Positions 32,170-40,968 are shown, counted from the first letter of the stretch. The stretch is DNA of 56,028 nucleotides from Anaerococcus tetradius ATCC 35098 (GCF_000159095.1 NZ_GG666302.1:2400-58427); one strand, 5' to 3'. Program-made: numbers and translations. Notes: a model not told the origin generated them from the sequence alone.

Positions 32170-32182
32170 TAAAGGAGGAAGT

Positions 32183-32779
32183 ATGAATAGAAGTAAAAGT
32201 TTTAGTTTAAATTCAGCTGTAAAAGTTGGTGTCTTGGCAGCCTTTGCCTACATATTGATGTTTATTCAATTCCCAATACCAATAGCCCCACCATTTATGA
32301 AAGTCGATCTTGCTGATGTGCCAGCCCTCATAGGTGGCTTTGCTATGGGTCCTTGGTATGGAGTTCTTATCCAACTTATCAAAAATATATTGAATCTTAC
32401 AAAGACAACAACAGGTGGTGTTGGAGAGTTATCTAATTTCATAGTTGGTGCAGTATTTGTTTATGTTTCATCAAGTATTTATAAGAATAGAAAGACTAAA
32501 AAGAATGCTCTCTTCGCTTTAAGCCTAGGAGTTGTAGCGATGACTGCAATTGCTACCATATCCAATGCTTTTGTAGTTTTTCCAACCTATGCTAGGGTTA
32601 TGGGTATAGACCTAAATGCTTTTGTAGCAATGACAGCTAAGACAAATGGCCTTGTAAAGAGCTACTTTTCTCTAATGATTTTATCAATATTACCATTTAA
32701 TATAGTTAAGGGCCTTATAGCAAGTCTTGTTACCGATTTGATTTATAAGAGAGTATCACATATAATCAAGTACAAATAG
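32183..32779 (+). CDS. ribU: ECF transporter S component for riboflavin
   Basis: A 198-residue membrane protein with about five to six helices, the substrate-binding subunit for riboflavin. AAFAYILMFIQFPIPIAPPF and VDLADVPALIGGFAMGPWYG are typical RibU segments. The ATG at 32183 follows AAAGGAGGAAG; the longer in-frame reading would start in the riboswitch platform. It needs the shared EcfAA'T energising module, not in this window. FMN riboswitch control fixes the substrate. Riboflavin import also makes sense with the flavin-dependent surface protein at the start of the window. It ends at a terminator. Confidence 0.95.
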   Translation: MNRSKSFSLNSAVKVGVLAAFAYILMFIQFPIPIAPPFMKVDLADVPALIGGFAMGPWYGVLIQLIKNILNLTKTTTGGVGELSNFIVGAVFVYVSSSIYKNRKTKKNALFALSLGVVAMTAIATISNAFVVFPTYARVMGIDLNAFVAMTAKTNGLVKSYFSLMILSILPFNIVKGLIASLVTDLIYKRVSHIIKYK

Positions 32780-32785
32780 CTTATT

Positions 32786-32813
32786 AGCTCAATCAGACCG
32801 ATTGGGCTTTTTT
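32786..32813 (+). terminator. Rho-independent terminator after ribU
   Basis: A 9-bp stem AGCTCAATC/GATTGGGCT (one G-U pair), 5-base loop, then TTTTTT. Confidence 0.85.
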
Positions 32814-32852
32814 ATTTGCTCTTTCTTAGTATAATATAAATTAAGAGGAATT

Positions 32853-33299
32853 ATGATTATTAAAAATTTAGAAGAATTAAAAAATTTTGCAGATAAATTC
32901 GCCTCTCTTTTAAAAGAAGGCGATGTCGTTAATTTAATAGGAGATATGGGAGCGGGCAAGACTACACTTACAGGCTATATTTGTAAGTATTTTCATATAG
33001 ACGATTCTTCATCTCCTACTTTTGCTATTGTAAATATTTACGATGGAGATAAAAAGATTTATCATCTTGATCTTTATAGATTTGATCATCCAGACGATGT
33101 ATTGGATATAGATTTTGAGGAATATTTTTATCCTCAAGATGCTATCACTATTCTTGAATGGGCAGAAAATGTCGAAGGCTACTTGCCAAATGATATGATT
33201 AATCTAGAGATAAAAAAGATAGATGAGACTAGTAGACAGCTTATTATTGATAATGATACTCCTAGGGGAAGTGAAATAAATGAATATTTTAGCAATTGA
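32853..33299 (+). CDS. tsaE: tRNA t6A synthesis ATPase
   Basis: A 148-residue P-loop ATPase that partners TsaB and TsaD in making N6-threonylcarbamoyl-adenosine at position 37 of ANN-decoding tRNAs. Walker A is GDMGAGKTT (about 30-38), SSPTFAIVNIY lies near 52-62, and HLDLYRF (about 70-76) is conserved. The length is standard. TAAGAGGAATT precedes the ATG. The gene overlaps tsaB by 20 bases and opens the tsaE-tsaB-rimI-tsaD operon. Confidence 0.96.
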   Translation: MIIKNLEELKNFADKFASLLKEGDVVNLIGDMGAGKTTLTGYICKYFHIDDSSSPTFAIVNIYDGDKKIYHLDLYRFDHPDDVLDIDFEEYFYPQDAITILEWAENVEGYLPNDMINLEIKKIDETSRQLIIDNDTPRGSEINEYFSN

Positions 33300-33969
33300 T
33301 ACATCTACAATGATTTCTACTGTAACTATATCAGATGGGGTGGAGATTATTGGAGATTTTAATGTCAACCAACAAAAAACTCATAGCGAATCCTTGGTTC
33401 CTATGATTGAAAGTCTTTTGTCCCTTCTTGGAATGAAGATAGCCGATATTGATAAATTCGTCATAGCCAAGGGGCCAGGTTCCTTTACAGGCCTTAGGAT
33501 AGGAATGACCATAGCAAAGACCTTGGCTCAAGTAGGAAATAAGGATTTGATCCCAGTATCTACACTCCTTGCCCTAGCTAATAACTCTTCATCAAAGACT
33601 CTTAAATTACCTATGATTGATGCAAGGGGAGATAGGGTGTATGCGGCCTGCTTCGATGGGGATTTCAATGAACTTATTAAGGAAGATTTATATAATATTG
33701 ACGATTTAGCTAGGCTTGTCAATGATTTAGATCAACAAGTCGAGCTTATTGGAACTATGAATGAGAAATATAGGGATAAATTTACTAAGGCAAGGCCTCT
33801 TTCTCTTAATTTCAACAATTCTATAGGCAGGTCTTTGATTAAGATAGCCTTAGAAGATAAGGCCCCTAGCCCAAAACTTTATGAACTTGTTCCAAATTAT
33901 CTAAGGGCTAGTCAAGCAGAAAGGCAGTTACATAAAAATGATAAGAAAGATGGAAATAAGGGATGCTGA
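33280..33969 (+). CDS. tsaB: tRNA t6A synthesis protein TsaB
   Basis: A 229-residue member of the ASKHA/Kae1-like fold that forms a heterodimer with TsaD. It begins ILAIDTSTMISTVTISDG, contains KGPGSFTGLRIGM (about 64-76) and a metal-site-free active region, as expected for the non-catalytic partner. The start ATG lies inside tsaE with GGGGAAGTG upstream. It overlaps rimI by 20 to 32 bases. The C-terminal PNYLRASQAER is typical. Confidence 0.95.
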   Translation: MNILAIDTSTMISTVTISDGVEIIGDFNVNQQKTHSESLVPMIESLLSLLGMKIADIDKFVIAKGPGSFTGLRIGMTIAKTLAQVGNKDLIPVSTLLALANNSSSKTLKLPMIDARGDRVYAACFDGDFNELIKEDLYNIDDLARLVNDLDQQVELIGTMNEKYRDKFTKARPLSLNFNNSIGRSLIKIALEDKAPSPKLYELVPNYLRASQAERQLHKNDKKDGNKGC

Positions 33970-34378
33970 CAAGGTCTATGAAATAGAAAATGCATCTTTT
34001 TTCGAACCTTGGAGCAAAAAACAGCTTATAAAAGAGCTTATGGACAATTCCCTCTTGAAGCACTATGTTTATGAACTTGATGGAGAAGTTGTAGGCTTTT
34101 ATATAGCTAGTAAGGTCCTTGATCTTGTAGAGATTTTTACCATAGCTGTTGACGAAAATCACAGGCAAAAAGGAATTGCCAGCGAGCTTCTTAGGCATTT
34201 GATAGATAAGAGTAAAGAAAGTGGGACAAGTGAAATTTGGCTTGAGGTATCGGTCAAAAATATCAAGGCTATTTCCCTTTATGAGAATTTCGGATTTGAA
34301 AAAGACGGCATAAGGAAAAATTATTATCAGAAGTTGGGAGAAGATGCCTACAATATGAAGAGGAAATTATATGAGTGA
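33938..34378 (+). CDS. rimI: Ribosomal protein bS18 alanine N-acetyltransferase
   Basis: A 146-residue GNAT acetyltransferase that by family acetylates the N-terminal alanine of ribosomal protein S18. The acetyl-CoA site is AVDENHRQKGIASELL (about 69-84, Q/RxxGxA), followed by WLEVSVKNIKAISLYENFGF (about 101-120). An alternative ATG at 33950 would drop four residues. Neither start has a strong ribosome site, so translational coupling with tsaB is likely. It overlaps tsaD by 8 bases. The tsaB-rimI-tsaD order is widespread. Confidence 0.93.
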   Translation: MIRKMEIRDADKVYEIENASFFEPWSKKQLIKELMDNSLLKHYVYELDGEVVGFYIASKVLDLVEIFTIAVDENHRQKGIASELLRHLIDKSKESGTSEIWLEVSVKNIKAISLYENFGFEKDGIRKNYYQKLGEDAYNMKRKLYE

Positions 34379-35381
34379 TTTTTATACAATGGGAATTGAG
34401 ACCAGCTGTGATGACAGCTCGGTTGCAATTTTAAAAAACGAAAGAGAAGTTTTGGTTAATTTGATATCATCTCAGATAGATATCCATGCCTTATTTGGTG
34501 GAGTCGTACCAGAAATTGCCAGCAGAAAGCATCTTGAGGCGATAAATCCTCTGATCGAAAAGGCCCTAGCTGATGCTAAGCTTAGCTATGATGATATAGA
34601 CCTTATATCTGTAACCAAGGGTCCAGGTCTTATGGGATCTCTTTTGGTAGGGATTTCTGCTGCCAAGGGACTTTCTCTAGCTACAGGCGCCCCCCTAATC
34701 GGTGCAAATCATATGCAGGGTCATATATGTGCTAATTATCTATCAAATAAAGATTTGAAGCCTCCTTTTATAAGTCTAGTTGTATCAGGTGGTCATACTT
34801 ATTTGTGTAAGGTAAACTCCTATACTGATTATGAAGTTGTGGGTAGGACTTTAGATGATGCGGCTGGAGAATCTTTTGATAAGGTGGCAAGAAAGATTGG
34901 TCTAGGCTATCCTGGAGGACCAAAAATCGACAAGCTTGCCAAGGATGGAAATAAGGAAGCCATCGACTTTCCTAGGGTTATGCTAAAGAAGGGGTCCTAT
35001 GATTTCTCTTTTTCTGGCCTAAAGACAGCTGTCCTTAATTATGCTAATAATATGGAACAAAAAGGCTTGGAGTTTAATAAAGCTGATCTTGCAGCAAGCT
35101 TTCAAGAAGCAGTTGTCGATGTTTTGGTAGATAAGTCCATGGCTTTATTAAAAGAAACTGGGATGAAAACACTAGCAGTAAGCGGAGGAGTTGCAGCAAA
35201 CTCTAGATTGAAGGGGAGGTTGACAGAAGAATGTGAGAAGGAAAATATCAAATTCTACCACCCTTCAACCATACTTTGTACAGACAATGCGGCTATGATA
35301 GCCATGGCGGGTTATCTTAACTATAAAAACGGAGATGTGGACGATAATTTCATGAAAGTCTATCCGAATCTGGAATTATGA
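34371..35381 (+). CDS. tsaD: tRNA N6-adenosine threonylcarbamoyltransferase
   Basis: A 336-residue catalytic subunit of t6A formation. GIETSCDDSSVAIL (8-21) is the ATPase phosphate loop, the iron/zinc ligands are H114 and H118 in NHMQGH, SGGHTYL (about 137) and DDAAGESFDKVAR (about 161-173) follow, and LAVSGGVAANSRL and LCTDNAAM end the nucleotide site. Length and motifs are standard. It uses AGAGGAAATT before its ATG inside rimI. Confidence 0.97.
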   Translation: MSDFYTMGIETSCDDSSVAILKNEREVLVNLISSQIDIHALFGGVVPEIASRKHLEAINPLIEKALADAKLSYDDIDLISVTKGPGLMGSLLVGISAAKGLSLATGAPLIGANHMQGHICANYLSNKDLKPPFISLVVSGGHTYLCKVNSYTDYEVVGRTLDDAAGESFDKVARKIGLGYPGGPKIDKLAKDGNKEAIDFPRVMLKKGSYDFSFSGLKTAVLNYANNMEQKGLEFNKADLAASFQEAVVDVLVDKSMALLKETGMKTLAVSGGVAANSRLKGRLTEECEKENIKFYHPSTILCTDNAAMIAMAGYLNYKNGDVDDNFMKVYPNLEL

Positions 35382-35382
35382 T

Positions 35383-35736
35383 ATGCGCAAGAGAAAAAAC
35401 AAAGAAAGAAATGTAATAAGAAAATATAATAGCTTAGTTAAACTAAGCTCCTTGTTATGGTTTTTGTCGGGTTTGGGAGTTTTAGCCTTTGGTATATATT
35501 TTAGGGAGATATTTGAGATTGTATTTGGAGTCTTTGCTATGATTTATTCCCTCCTAAATCTCAAAAACACCAACTATAGCCAGGCCTCTATCAGAAGAGT
35601 TGAGTTAAATAAATTATCCTTTATAATCCTTTTTATAATAATTTATTCTCTAGTTAATCCTTTGGGTAATATTGCCCTTCTCTATGATCTCTACAAGAGA
35701 GATTTGGTTTTAAATGGAGGACTTATAGATGAATAA
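35383..35736 (+). CDS. Small membrane protein of unknown function
   Basis: A 117-residue basic protein with an R/K-rich N terminus (RKRKNKERNVIRK), then three to four hydrophobic segments (about 20-36, 40-58, 76-90 and 90-105). I do not recognise a family. It starts one base after tsaD and overlaps the following lipoprotein-peptidase gene by 8 bases, so it is transcribed with them. Its ribosome site is poor, suggesting coupling to tsaD. Any function is unclear; it may simply sit between the t6A operon and the peptidase. Confidence 0.65.
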   Translation: MRKRKNKERNVIRKYNSLVKLSSLLWFLSGLGVLAFGIYFREIFEIVFGVFAMIYSLLNLKNTNYSQASIRRVELNKLSFIILFIIIYSLVNPLGNIALLYDLYKRDLVLNGGLIDE

Positions 35737-37129
35737 AAAACTAAGGGTTGGCTTTTTATTAATCATCCTCCTTTTTCTGACTTCTTGTGTAGAAAGAAGA
35801 TTTGAATCAATGAAAATGAAAAAAGCCATGAGGGAATATGACAAGGAGGGACTTGTCCTTTCTGACGGTTCATTTTACCCAGATAAGATTACGGATTTTT
35901 CAGTAGATGATTACCTTAAATGGTATAAGGGTTTAAGCCATCCCCTAAAGCTTCAGCTTCCCAAGGTCCAAAGACCAAAAGAGCTTACTAAAGAGCAAAG
36001 AGTGGAGGACTTTAACTATTTCTTTGATCAAATCAAAAATAATTATCCTTTTTTTGGTGTCCTAAAGAGAAAGCACAAGATGGACTTTCTAAACAATTAT
36101 GATAAGTATAAGGGCATGGTAGAAGCATGCAAAAATGACGAAGAATTTAGAAAAACCATGGAAGAGGTCATGCTAGACCTAAAAAATAATCACACTAGGA
36201 TTGCAGATAGGGACTATGTCCTAAAGACCATGAAGTATTTTTCTAAAAATTGGAAGTCTCCGTCAATTTATTACGAATTTTTAAACCTAAATAGGCAGGT
36301 AGTTAGAAATAGGTATGGGATAGATGGAGTCCAAAGTGATACTGAGGCAAAGCTTGATCTTGATAGAAGATCGGCTATATTTGACAATATTTCTGATAAC
36401 AATCTAGAATTTGAAGAAGCGGCTGATGGTATAGCCCTACTAAAAGTAAAGTCTATGGCATCTAGCGATAAATATAGCCAAGACCTCAAAGTCTTAAAAG
36501 AATTTCTCCAAAACAAACACCTATACAAGGCCCTAGCTATTGATATAAGAGGAAATACCGGAGGAAACATGGAATATTGGCAAAACTTCCTCCTACCTAA
36601 GCTAATAACTGGGCCAAAAACAGTTACTAACAATTTATTCTTCAAGGAATCTGACGAGTCTAAACTTATCTTTGCTGATAACAGTTTAAATGTAGAAAGA
36701 CTTTCTAATGTCGATATCTCAGCAATAAAACTTGACCATGCTGATGATCTCAAGCGTTTTGACTTTTATATGAAGGAAGTCTTAACCATTAATCCAGATA
36801 CATCGGATAAGGATTATGGCTATCCAGGCTCTATGTATCTTTTGGTAGATGGAGAAGTATTTTCTGCAGCAGAAGGCTTTGCAAACTTTGTAAAATATTC
36901 TAACACAGCAACCCTTATCGGACAAAATACTGGTGGAGATGGAATAACCCTAGGAGTAATAAATTCTGTTATGCCAAATTCTGGTCTAGTATTTACTTAT
37001 ACCAATACTCTCGGTTATGATCCAGCAGGAAAAATTAATGAAGAAAACCCAACAGCACCAGATATTTTATCCAAATCTTATAGGGATTCGATAACAACTA
37101 TCCAACAGCTAATGGGGGCTAAAAATTGA
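35729..37129 (+). CDS. S41-family peptidase lipoprotein
   Basis: A 466-residue exported protein. The signal peptide ends in the lipobox FLTSC, giving lipid-anchored Cys20. The catalytic domain (about 235-440) resembles C-terminal processing and tricorn-core proteases: IDIRGNTGGN (271-280), LLVDGEVFSAAEGF with candidate nucleophile Ser379, and GQNTGGDGITLG (398-409). No PDZ domain is obvious. An N-terminal helical domain (about 85-165) ends in a NNHTRI motif similar to the DGHT element of the family. The usual lysine of the Ser-Lys dyad is not clearly seen, so the exact mechanism is uncertain. AAATGGAGG precedes the ATG within the upstream gene. It ends at a terminator; the natural substrate is unknown. 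Confidence 0.82.
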   Translation: MNKKLRVGFLLIILLFLTSCVERRFESMKMKKAMREYDKEGLVLSDGSFYPDKITDFSVDDYLKWYKGLSHPLKLQLPKVQRPKELTKEQRVEDFNYFFDQIKNNYPFFGVLKRKHKMDFLNNYDKYKGMVEACKNDEEFRKTMEEVMLDLKNNHTRIADRDYVLKTMKYFSKNWKSPSIYYEFLNLNRQVVRNRYGIDGVQSDTEAKLDLDRRSAIFDNISDNNLEFEEAADGIALLKVKSMASSDKYSQDLKVLKEFLQNKHLYKALAIDIRGNTGGNMEYWQNFLLPKLITGPKTVTNNLFFKESDESKLIFADNSLNVERLSNVDISAIKLDHADDLKRFDFYMKEVLTINPDTSDKDYGYPGSMYLLVDGEVFSAAEGFANFVKYSNTATLIGQNTGGDGITLGVINSVMPNSGLVFTYTNTLGYDPAGKINEENPTAPDILSKSYRDSITTIQQLMGAKN

Positions 37130-37132
37130 TGA

Positions 37133-37164
37133 AAACTTTCTGAAAAATTTCGGAAAGTTTTTTT
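37133..37164 (+). terminator. Rho-independent terminator
   Basis: AAACTTTCTGAAA folds on TTTCGGAAAGTTT with one G-U pair, a long stem with a tiny loop, followed by TTTTTT. Confidence 0.82.
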
Positions 37165-37234
37165 ATTTTTAAAATTGACTATCTATAAATATGTATGTAT
37201 TATTATTAATATAAAACAATATAAGGAGCTAATG

Positions 37235-38512
37235 ATGAGTGAAAAATTGGATATATTAGAAGCAACCAGATTAAGATACAAGGATGCTTGTGACAAACTT
37301 AATCTAGATCCTAGTGTTTATGAGATACTAAAAGAGCCTGAAAGAATCTTAGAAGTAGCTATTCCTGTAAAGATGGATAAGGGCTACACTAAGGTATTTA
37401 AAGGCTATAGGTCAGCACATTCTTCAGCCCTAGGCCCATCCAAGGGTGGAGTTAGATTTGATGATAAGGTTACAAGAGAAGAAGTTGAAGCTCTTTCTAT
37501 GATGATGAGCATCAAGGTAGCCCTCCTAGGTCTTCCTCTAGGTGGAGGCAAGGGTGGCATTTGCGTTAATCCAAAAGAACTTTCCGAAAGAGAACTAGAG
37601 CTTTTATCCAGAGCCTATGTTAGAAGCATAAATAATTATTTAGGTTCTAGACAAGATGTTCCAGCTCCAGATGTAAATACTAATGCAAAGATAATGGGAT
37701 ATTTTATTGATGAGTATATAAGCCTAAATGAAGGTAAGCAAGATATAGCTACATTTACAGGTAAGCCACTTGCCCTAGGCGGATCTTTTGCTAGAGATCA
37801 AGCTACAGGTTTTGGTGTTGCTCTTTCTGTAAAATATTACTATCAAAGAAAAAATGAAAGCTTGGAAGGAAAAACTTTTATCTGCCAAGGCTTTGGTAAT
37901 GTAGGATATTTTACCTGCAAGTATCTAAAGGAATTTGGGGCAAAGCTAATTGCTGTAAATGCTAGCGATAAAAATGCTCCATCAGGTTCTTCTGCTATAG
38001 TTAACAAAAATGGTTTTGATCCAGAAGCCCTACTAGAACTAAAGGAAGCTGGTAAGTCTGTCCTAGATTTTGAGGCAGAAGGAACTAAGAAGATTTCTAA
38101 CGAAGAATTCTTTGGTTTAGATACTGACATTCTCCTACCTTGTGCCCTAGAAAATGTTATTACAGAAGATATAGCTAAGAGTATTAAGGCAGAAGTTATT
38201 TCTGAGGGGGCAAATGGCCCAACAACTCCTCTTGCATCAGATTTCTTAGAGGCTAAGGGAGTAACTATTATTCCTGATATAATGGCAAACTCCGGCGGAG
38301 TCTTGGTAAGCCATTATGAATGGATACAAAATCAACTAGGCTATTATTTCTCTTACGATCAAGTTAAAGATAAAGAAGAAGAAGATATGCTAAGAGTTTT
38401 CAAAAGAATTTTCGATATGGCAGAAGAAAAAGATGTCGACCTCAGACAAGCTTCTTTCATGGTAGCTATCAAATCTATGGCAGAAGCCTTGAAGTTTAAG
38501 GGAAGATATTAG
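37235..38512 (+). CDS. gdhA: Glutamate dehydrogenase (Glu/Leu/Phe/Val family)
   Basis: A 425-residue oxidoreductase interconverting glutamate and 2-oxoglutarate plus ammonia. Starting at ATG 37235, the substrate-binding domain has GPSKGGVRF (68-75), MSIKVALLGLPLGGGKGGI (91-109; Lys94 and Lys106 bind substrate) and the catalytic Asp in APDVNTN. The NAD(P) domain starts at GKTFICQGFGNVGYF (a GxGxxG variant). ATG 37232 is directly before it, but AAGGAG spacing favours 37235; an in-frame upstream start at 37175 has no ribosome site. It is monocistronic with terminators on both sides. In amino-acid-fermenting anaerobes this enzyme is the entry step of glutamate catabolism. Confidence 0.94.
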   Translation: MSEKLDILEATRLRYKDACDKLNLDPSVYEILKEPERILEVAIPVKMDKGYTKVFKGYRSAHSSALGPSKGGVRFDDKVTREEVEALSMMMSIKVALLGLPLGGGKGGICVNPKELSERELELLSRAYVRSINNYLGSRQDVPAPDVNTNAKIMGYFIDEYISLNEGKQDIATFTGKPLALGGSFARDQATGFGVALSVKYYYQRKNESLEGKTFICQGFGNVGYFTCKYLKEFGAKLIAVNASDKNAPSGSSAIVNKNGFDPEALLELKEAGKSVLDFEAEGTKKISNEEFFGLDTDILLPCALENVITEDIAKSIKAEVISEGANGPTTPLASDFLEAKGVTIIPDIMANSGGVLVSHYEWIQNQLGYYFSYDQVKDKEEEDMLRVFKRIFDMAEEKDVDLRQASFMVAIKSMAEALKFKGRY

Positions 38513-38531
38513 AAAGTTCTAAGTGATTAAT

Positions 38532-38556
38532 AAGGGGGCATCGCCTCCTTTTTTTT
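38532..38556 (+). terminator. Rho-independent terminator after gdhA
   Basis: AAGGGGGC-ATC-GCCTCCTT (8 bp, one G-U pair) followed by T-rich tract. Confidence 0.85.
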
Positions 38557-38580
38557 CGTGCAAATCTAAAGCTAAGTATC

Positions 38581-38608
38581 TTGTAGGAGATGTTATTTAG
38601 CATATAAT
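38581..38608 (+). promoter_or_regulatory. Promoter of the LCP gene
   Basis: TTGTAG (38581-38586), 16-base spacer, TATAAT (38603-38608), 41 bases before the ATG. Confidence 0.6.
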
Positions 38609-38649
38609 AGTATAGATAAGGACTATTGAAATTTAGATAAGGAAATAAG

Positions 38650-39858
38650 ATGAAACTAAAAAGAATTTTGGCAGTAGTTATGGTTGCTGTTCTAGCATAT
38701 TTTGGATCAAGTGCAATTCTTGATAAGCTTCAAGCAAGAGAGCTAAAGAAGACCTTTGGCGAAGGTTATTCTTTCGATGATAATGCCGTTTCTACTAATG
38801 AACATGAGCATCTGATATTACTTGTTGGAGTAGATAAAAATTCAGATAGCGATAATAATGACGATTTTACCAGAACTGATACTATTATGCTTATGAAAGC
38901 AAATACTGAAACGGGCAAAATCGACATTCTATCAATTCCTAGGGACTCTAGGGTTAAAATAAGAGAAGAATTTGATAAGGTAAACCATGCCCATGCCTTT
39001 GGAGGAATTGAGCTAACTATGCAAACTCTAAGGAACTTTTTGGGTCTTGATATAGATTATTATGTACAAGTCAATTACAAGGCTGTAGAAAATATTATAG
39101 ATGCCTTGGGAGGTGTAGACTTTGATGTGCCGGAAGGTGTCTCAATAGATGTCGGAAGACTAAAAATTAGAGAAGGAATGAACCATTTCGATGGTCAGCA
39201 TGCCCTTTGGTATCTTAGAACTAGAAAAATCTATGTAAATGGTGATATAGGAAGGGTCAAGGCCCAACAAGGTTTTGTGAAGGCTATGGTCGATCAAATT
39301 GTATATAAGTCTAAAAAGATTAATCTTATGACTTTTATAACTAACTATTTGAAATATGTTAAGACCAACCTACCTATGCCAATCATGATGGATTTAGCTA
39401 ATAATGTGAAAGTTTTCTCATCAGATAAGGTAAGCACCTATATGGTTCCTGGTCATGAGCAAACTATATATGGGACAAGCTATTATATACCTGACTTTGA
39501 AAAAACCTTAAAGCTTGTGGATAGGCACTTCAAAGATTTCAAACTTAAAAACTGGGATAAGTCTAAGGCGGGCTTCGAAAAAGAAGAGGAAGAAAATACT
39601 GGAAGTCTTAAACCTGATCCTCCAGTGGAAAATCAAGCACCAGCTAACCCTCCAAGCTATAATAGTAATACAAACAATGAAAGGTATTATTACTATGAGC
39701 CAGAGCCAGAAGGTCAATATTATGAGCCAAGTTATGAAAATACAGAAGATACAAGCAAACAAGAGCCTCAAGAGGAGAGTAAGCCTAGTGAGCCAGCCCC
39801 AGAAGCTCCTCAAGAAAGCACAGTCGAAAAAGCTGACACTAGCGATATAGACGAATAG
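38650..39858 (+). CDS. LytR-CpsA-Psr (LCP) cell-wall ligase
   Basis: A 402-residue membrane-anchored enzyme of the family that transfers undecaprenyl-linked anionic polymers or polysaccharides to peptidoglycan. Residues 5-24 are the N-terminal membrane anchor. The LCP domain (about 54-240) has LLVGVDKN, FTRTDTIML with Arg75 and Asp77, SIPRDSRVKI with Arg98 and Arg101, and IDALGGVDFDVPEG. The C-terminal tail from about residue 305 is low complexity, rich in P, E, S and Y (repeated PEP- and EPE-like stretches), probably wall-spanning. The start has AAGGAAATAAG. It is followed 11 bases later by the type 2 IPP isomerase gene, whose product helps make the undecaprenyl carrier, a sensible pairing. 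Confidence 0.92.
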   Translation: MKLKRILAVVMVAVLAYFGSSAILDKLQARELKKTFGEGYSFDDNAVSTNEHEHLILLVGVDKNSDSDNNDDFTRTDTIMLMKANTETGKIDILSIPRDSRVKIREEFDKVNHAHAFGGIELTMQTLRNFLGLDIDYYVQVNYKAVENIIDALGGVDFDVPEGVSIDVGRLKIREGMNHFDGQHALWYLRTRKIYVNGDIGRVKAQQGFVKAMVDQIVYKSKKINLMTFITNYLKYVKTNLPMPIMMDLANNVKVFSSDKVSTYMVPGHEQTIYGTSYYIPDFEKTLKLVDRHFKDFKLKNWDKSKAGFEKEEEENTGSLKPDPPVENQAPANPPSYNSNTNNERYYYYEPEPEGQYYEPSYENTEDTSKQEPQEESKPSEPAPEAPQESTVEKADTSDIDE

Positions 39859-39869
39859 TAGGTGGAGAA

Positions 39870-40880
39870 ATGGAAGAAAGAAGATTAAGGAAAGACGAAC
39901 ATATAGAAAATTATTTAAAGAGTGAAAGTTTAACCAATAGCCTGCTAGACGATATTTATATAGAGCACAATGCCTTGGGAAATTTGAGCTTGGATGAAAT
40001 TGATACATCCATAGAATTTTTAGGCAAAAAAATCACCATGCCTCTTATGGTTAACGCCATGACCGGAGGTGGTGAGGCAGGTTGCGATATTAACGAAGAC
40101 TTATCATCAATTTGCGAGAGCGTAGGAATCCCTATGGCTGTAGGAAGCGAAGCTATAGCCATAGACGATGAAGAAAGTCGAGATGCTTTCACCCTAATGA
40201 AGGATAAAGAATTAATCAAAATTGGTAATTTGGGAAGTGAAAGAAGTCTAGAGGATTTTATTTTTGCAAGAGATTTAATCAAGGCAAATGCCATGCAGGT
40301 TCACCTAAACATAGCCCAAGAGCTGGTAATGCCAGAAGGGGATAGGGACTTTAGAAAGCTTGATGAAAATATCAAAAATCTAGTAGAAAATTTTGATTTG
40401 CCTATAATAGTAAAGGAAACAGGCTCTGGAATTTCCAAAAAAGTTGCCCAAAAGCTTATGACTATGGGTGTAAAATACATTGATGTAGCAGGCAAAGGCG
40501 GAACCAACTTCATAGAGATAGAAGATTTAAGAGATGTAGAAACAGACTTCTCAGAAATTTACGACTGGGGCATCCCTACAGCAAAATCAATTATAGATGT
40601 AAGAAGCGTATCAAAAAATGTATTTATAATCGCCTCAGGCGGTTTGAGAAACGCCATGGATATCGTAAAATCCATAATAATAGGTGCTGATATGGCAGCT
40701 ATGAGCGGGGAAGTCCTAAGATATCTCCTCCATGGAGGCTATGAGGCTTGCGAAGACTTCCTAAGGGATTTAAATTACAAGATAAAAATTATTATGTGCC
40801 TAGTAGGGGCAAAAAATATCGAAGAATTGAAAAAAGTCGACTACAAAGTTATAGGTAGACTAAAAGAACTCTTGGATTAA
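39870..40880 (+). CDS. fni: Type 2 isopentenyl-diphosphate delta-isomerase
   Basis: A 336-residue FMN- and NADPH-dependent isomerase of IPP and DMAPP. RKDEHIENYL (7-16), NAMTGGGEAG (about 63-72, flavin phosphate-binding region), HLNIAQELVMPEGDRDF (about 145-161) and VAGKGGTNFIEIE (about 208-220) are family signatures. GTGGAG precedes the ATG, 11 bases after the LCP gene. Type 2 enzymes often accompany the mevalonate pathway, yet this window carries MEP genes (ispD, ispF); the MEP pathway already makes both isomers, so here the enzyme would balance them. It ends at a bidirectional terminator. Confidence 0.94.
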   Translation: MEERRLRKDEHIENYLKSESLTNSLLDDIYIEHNALGNLSLDEIDTSIEFLGKKITMPLMVNAMTGGGEAGCDINEDLSSICESVGIPMAVGSEAIAIDDEESRDAFTLMKDKELIKIGNLGSERSLEDFIFARDLIKANAMQVHLNIAQELVMPEGDRDFRKLDENIKNLVENFDLPIIVKETGSGISKKVAQKLMTMGVKYIDVAGKGGTNFIEIEDLRDVETDFSEIYDWGIPTAKSIIDVRSVSKNVFIIASGGLRNAMDIVKSIIIGADMAAMSGEVLRYLLHGGYEACEDFLRDLNYKIKIIMCLVGAKNIEELKKVDYKVIGRLKELLD

Positions 40881-40922
40881 AATTTTGAAATAAAGTAAAT
40901 AAGGCTTGGGGTTATCCCCAAA

Positions 40923-40963
40923 AAAAAGACTATCAATCAATCTCTGTACCTGATAGTCTTTTT
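40923..40963. terminator. Bidirectional terminator
   Basis: A 13-bp stem AAAAAGACTATCA/TGATAGTCTTTTT with a 15-base loop, serving the isomerase gene and the converging minus-strand cluster. A smaller TTGGGG-TTAT-CCCCAA hairpin lies just to its left (40906-40922). Confidence 0.85.
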
Positions 40964-40968
40964 GATTT

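Noticed and set aside
39508-40008. Long minus-strand frame opposite the LCP tail and the isomerase start.
   Set aside because: It mirrors the low-complexity P/E/S-rich coding tail on the plus strand and has no ribosome site.
40906-40922. TTGGGG-TTAT-CCCCAA hairpin as a separate terminator.
   Set aside because: It is followed by A residues on the plus strand and has no U-tract in either reading direction; the larger hairpin at 40923-40963 is the better terminator.
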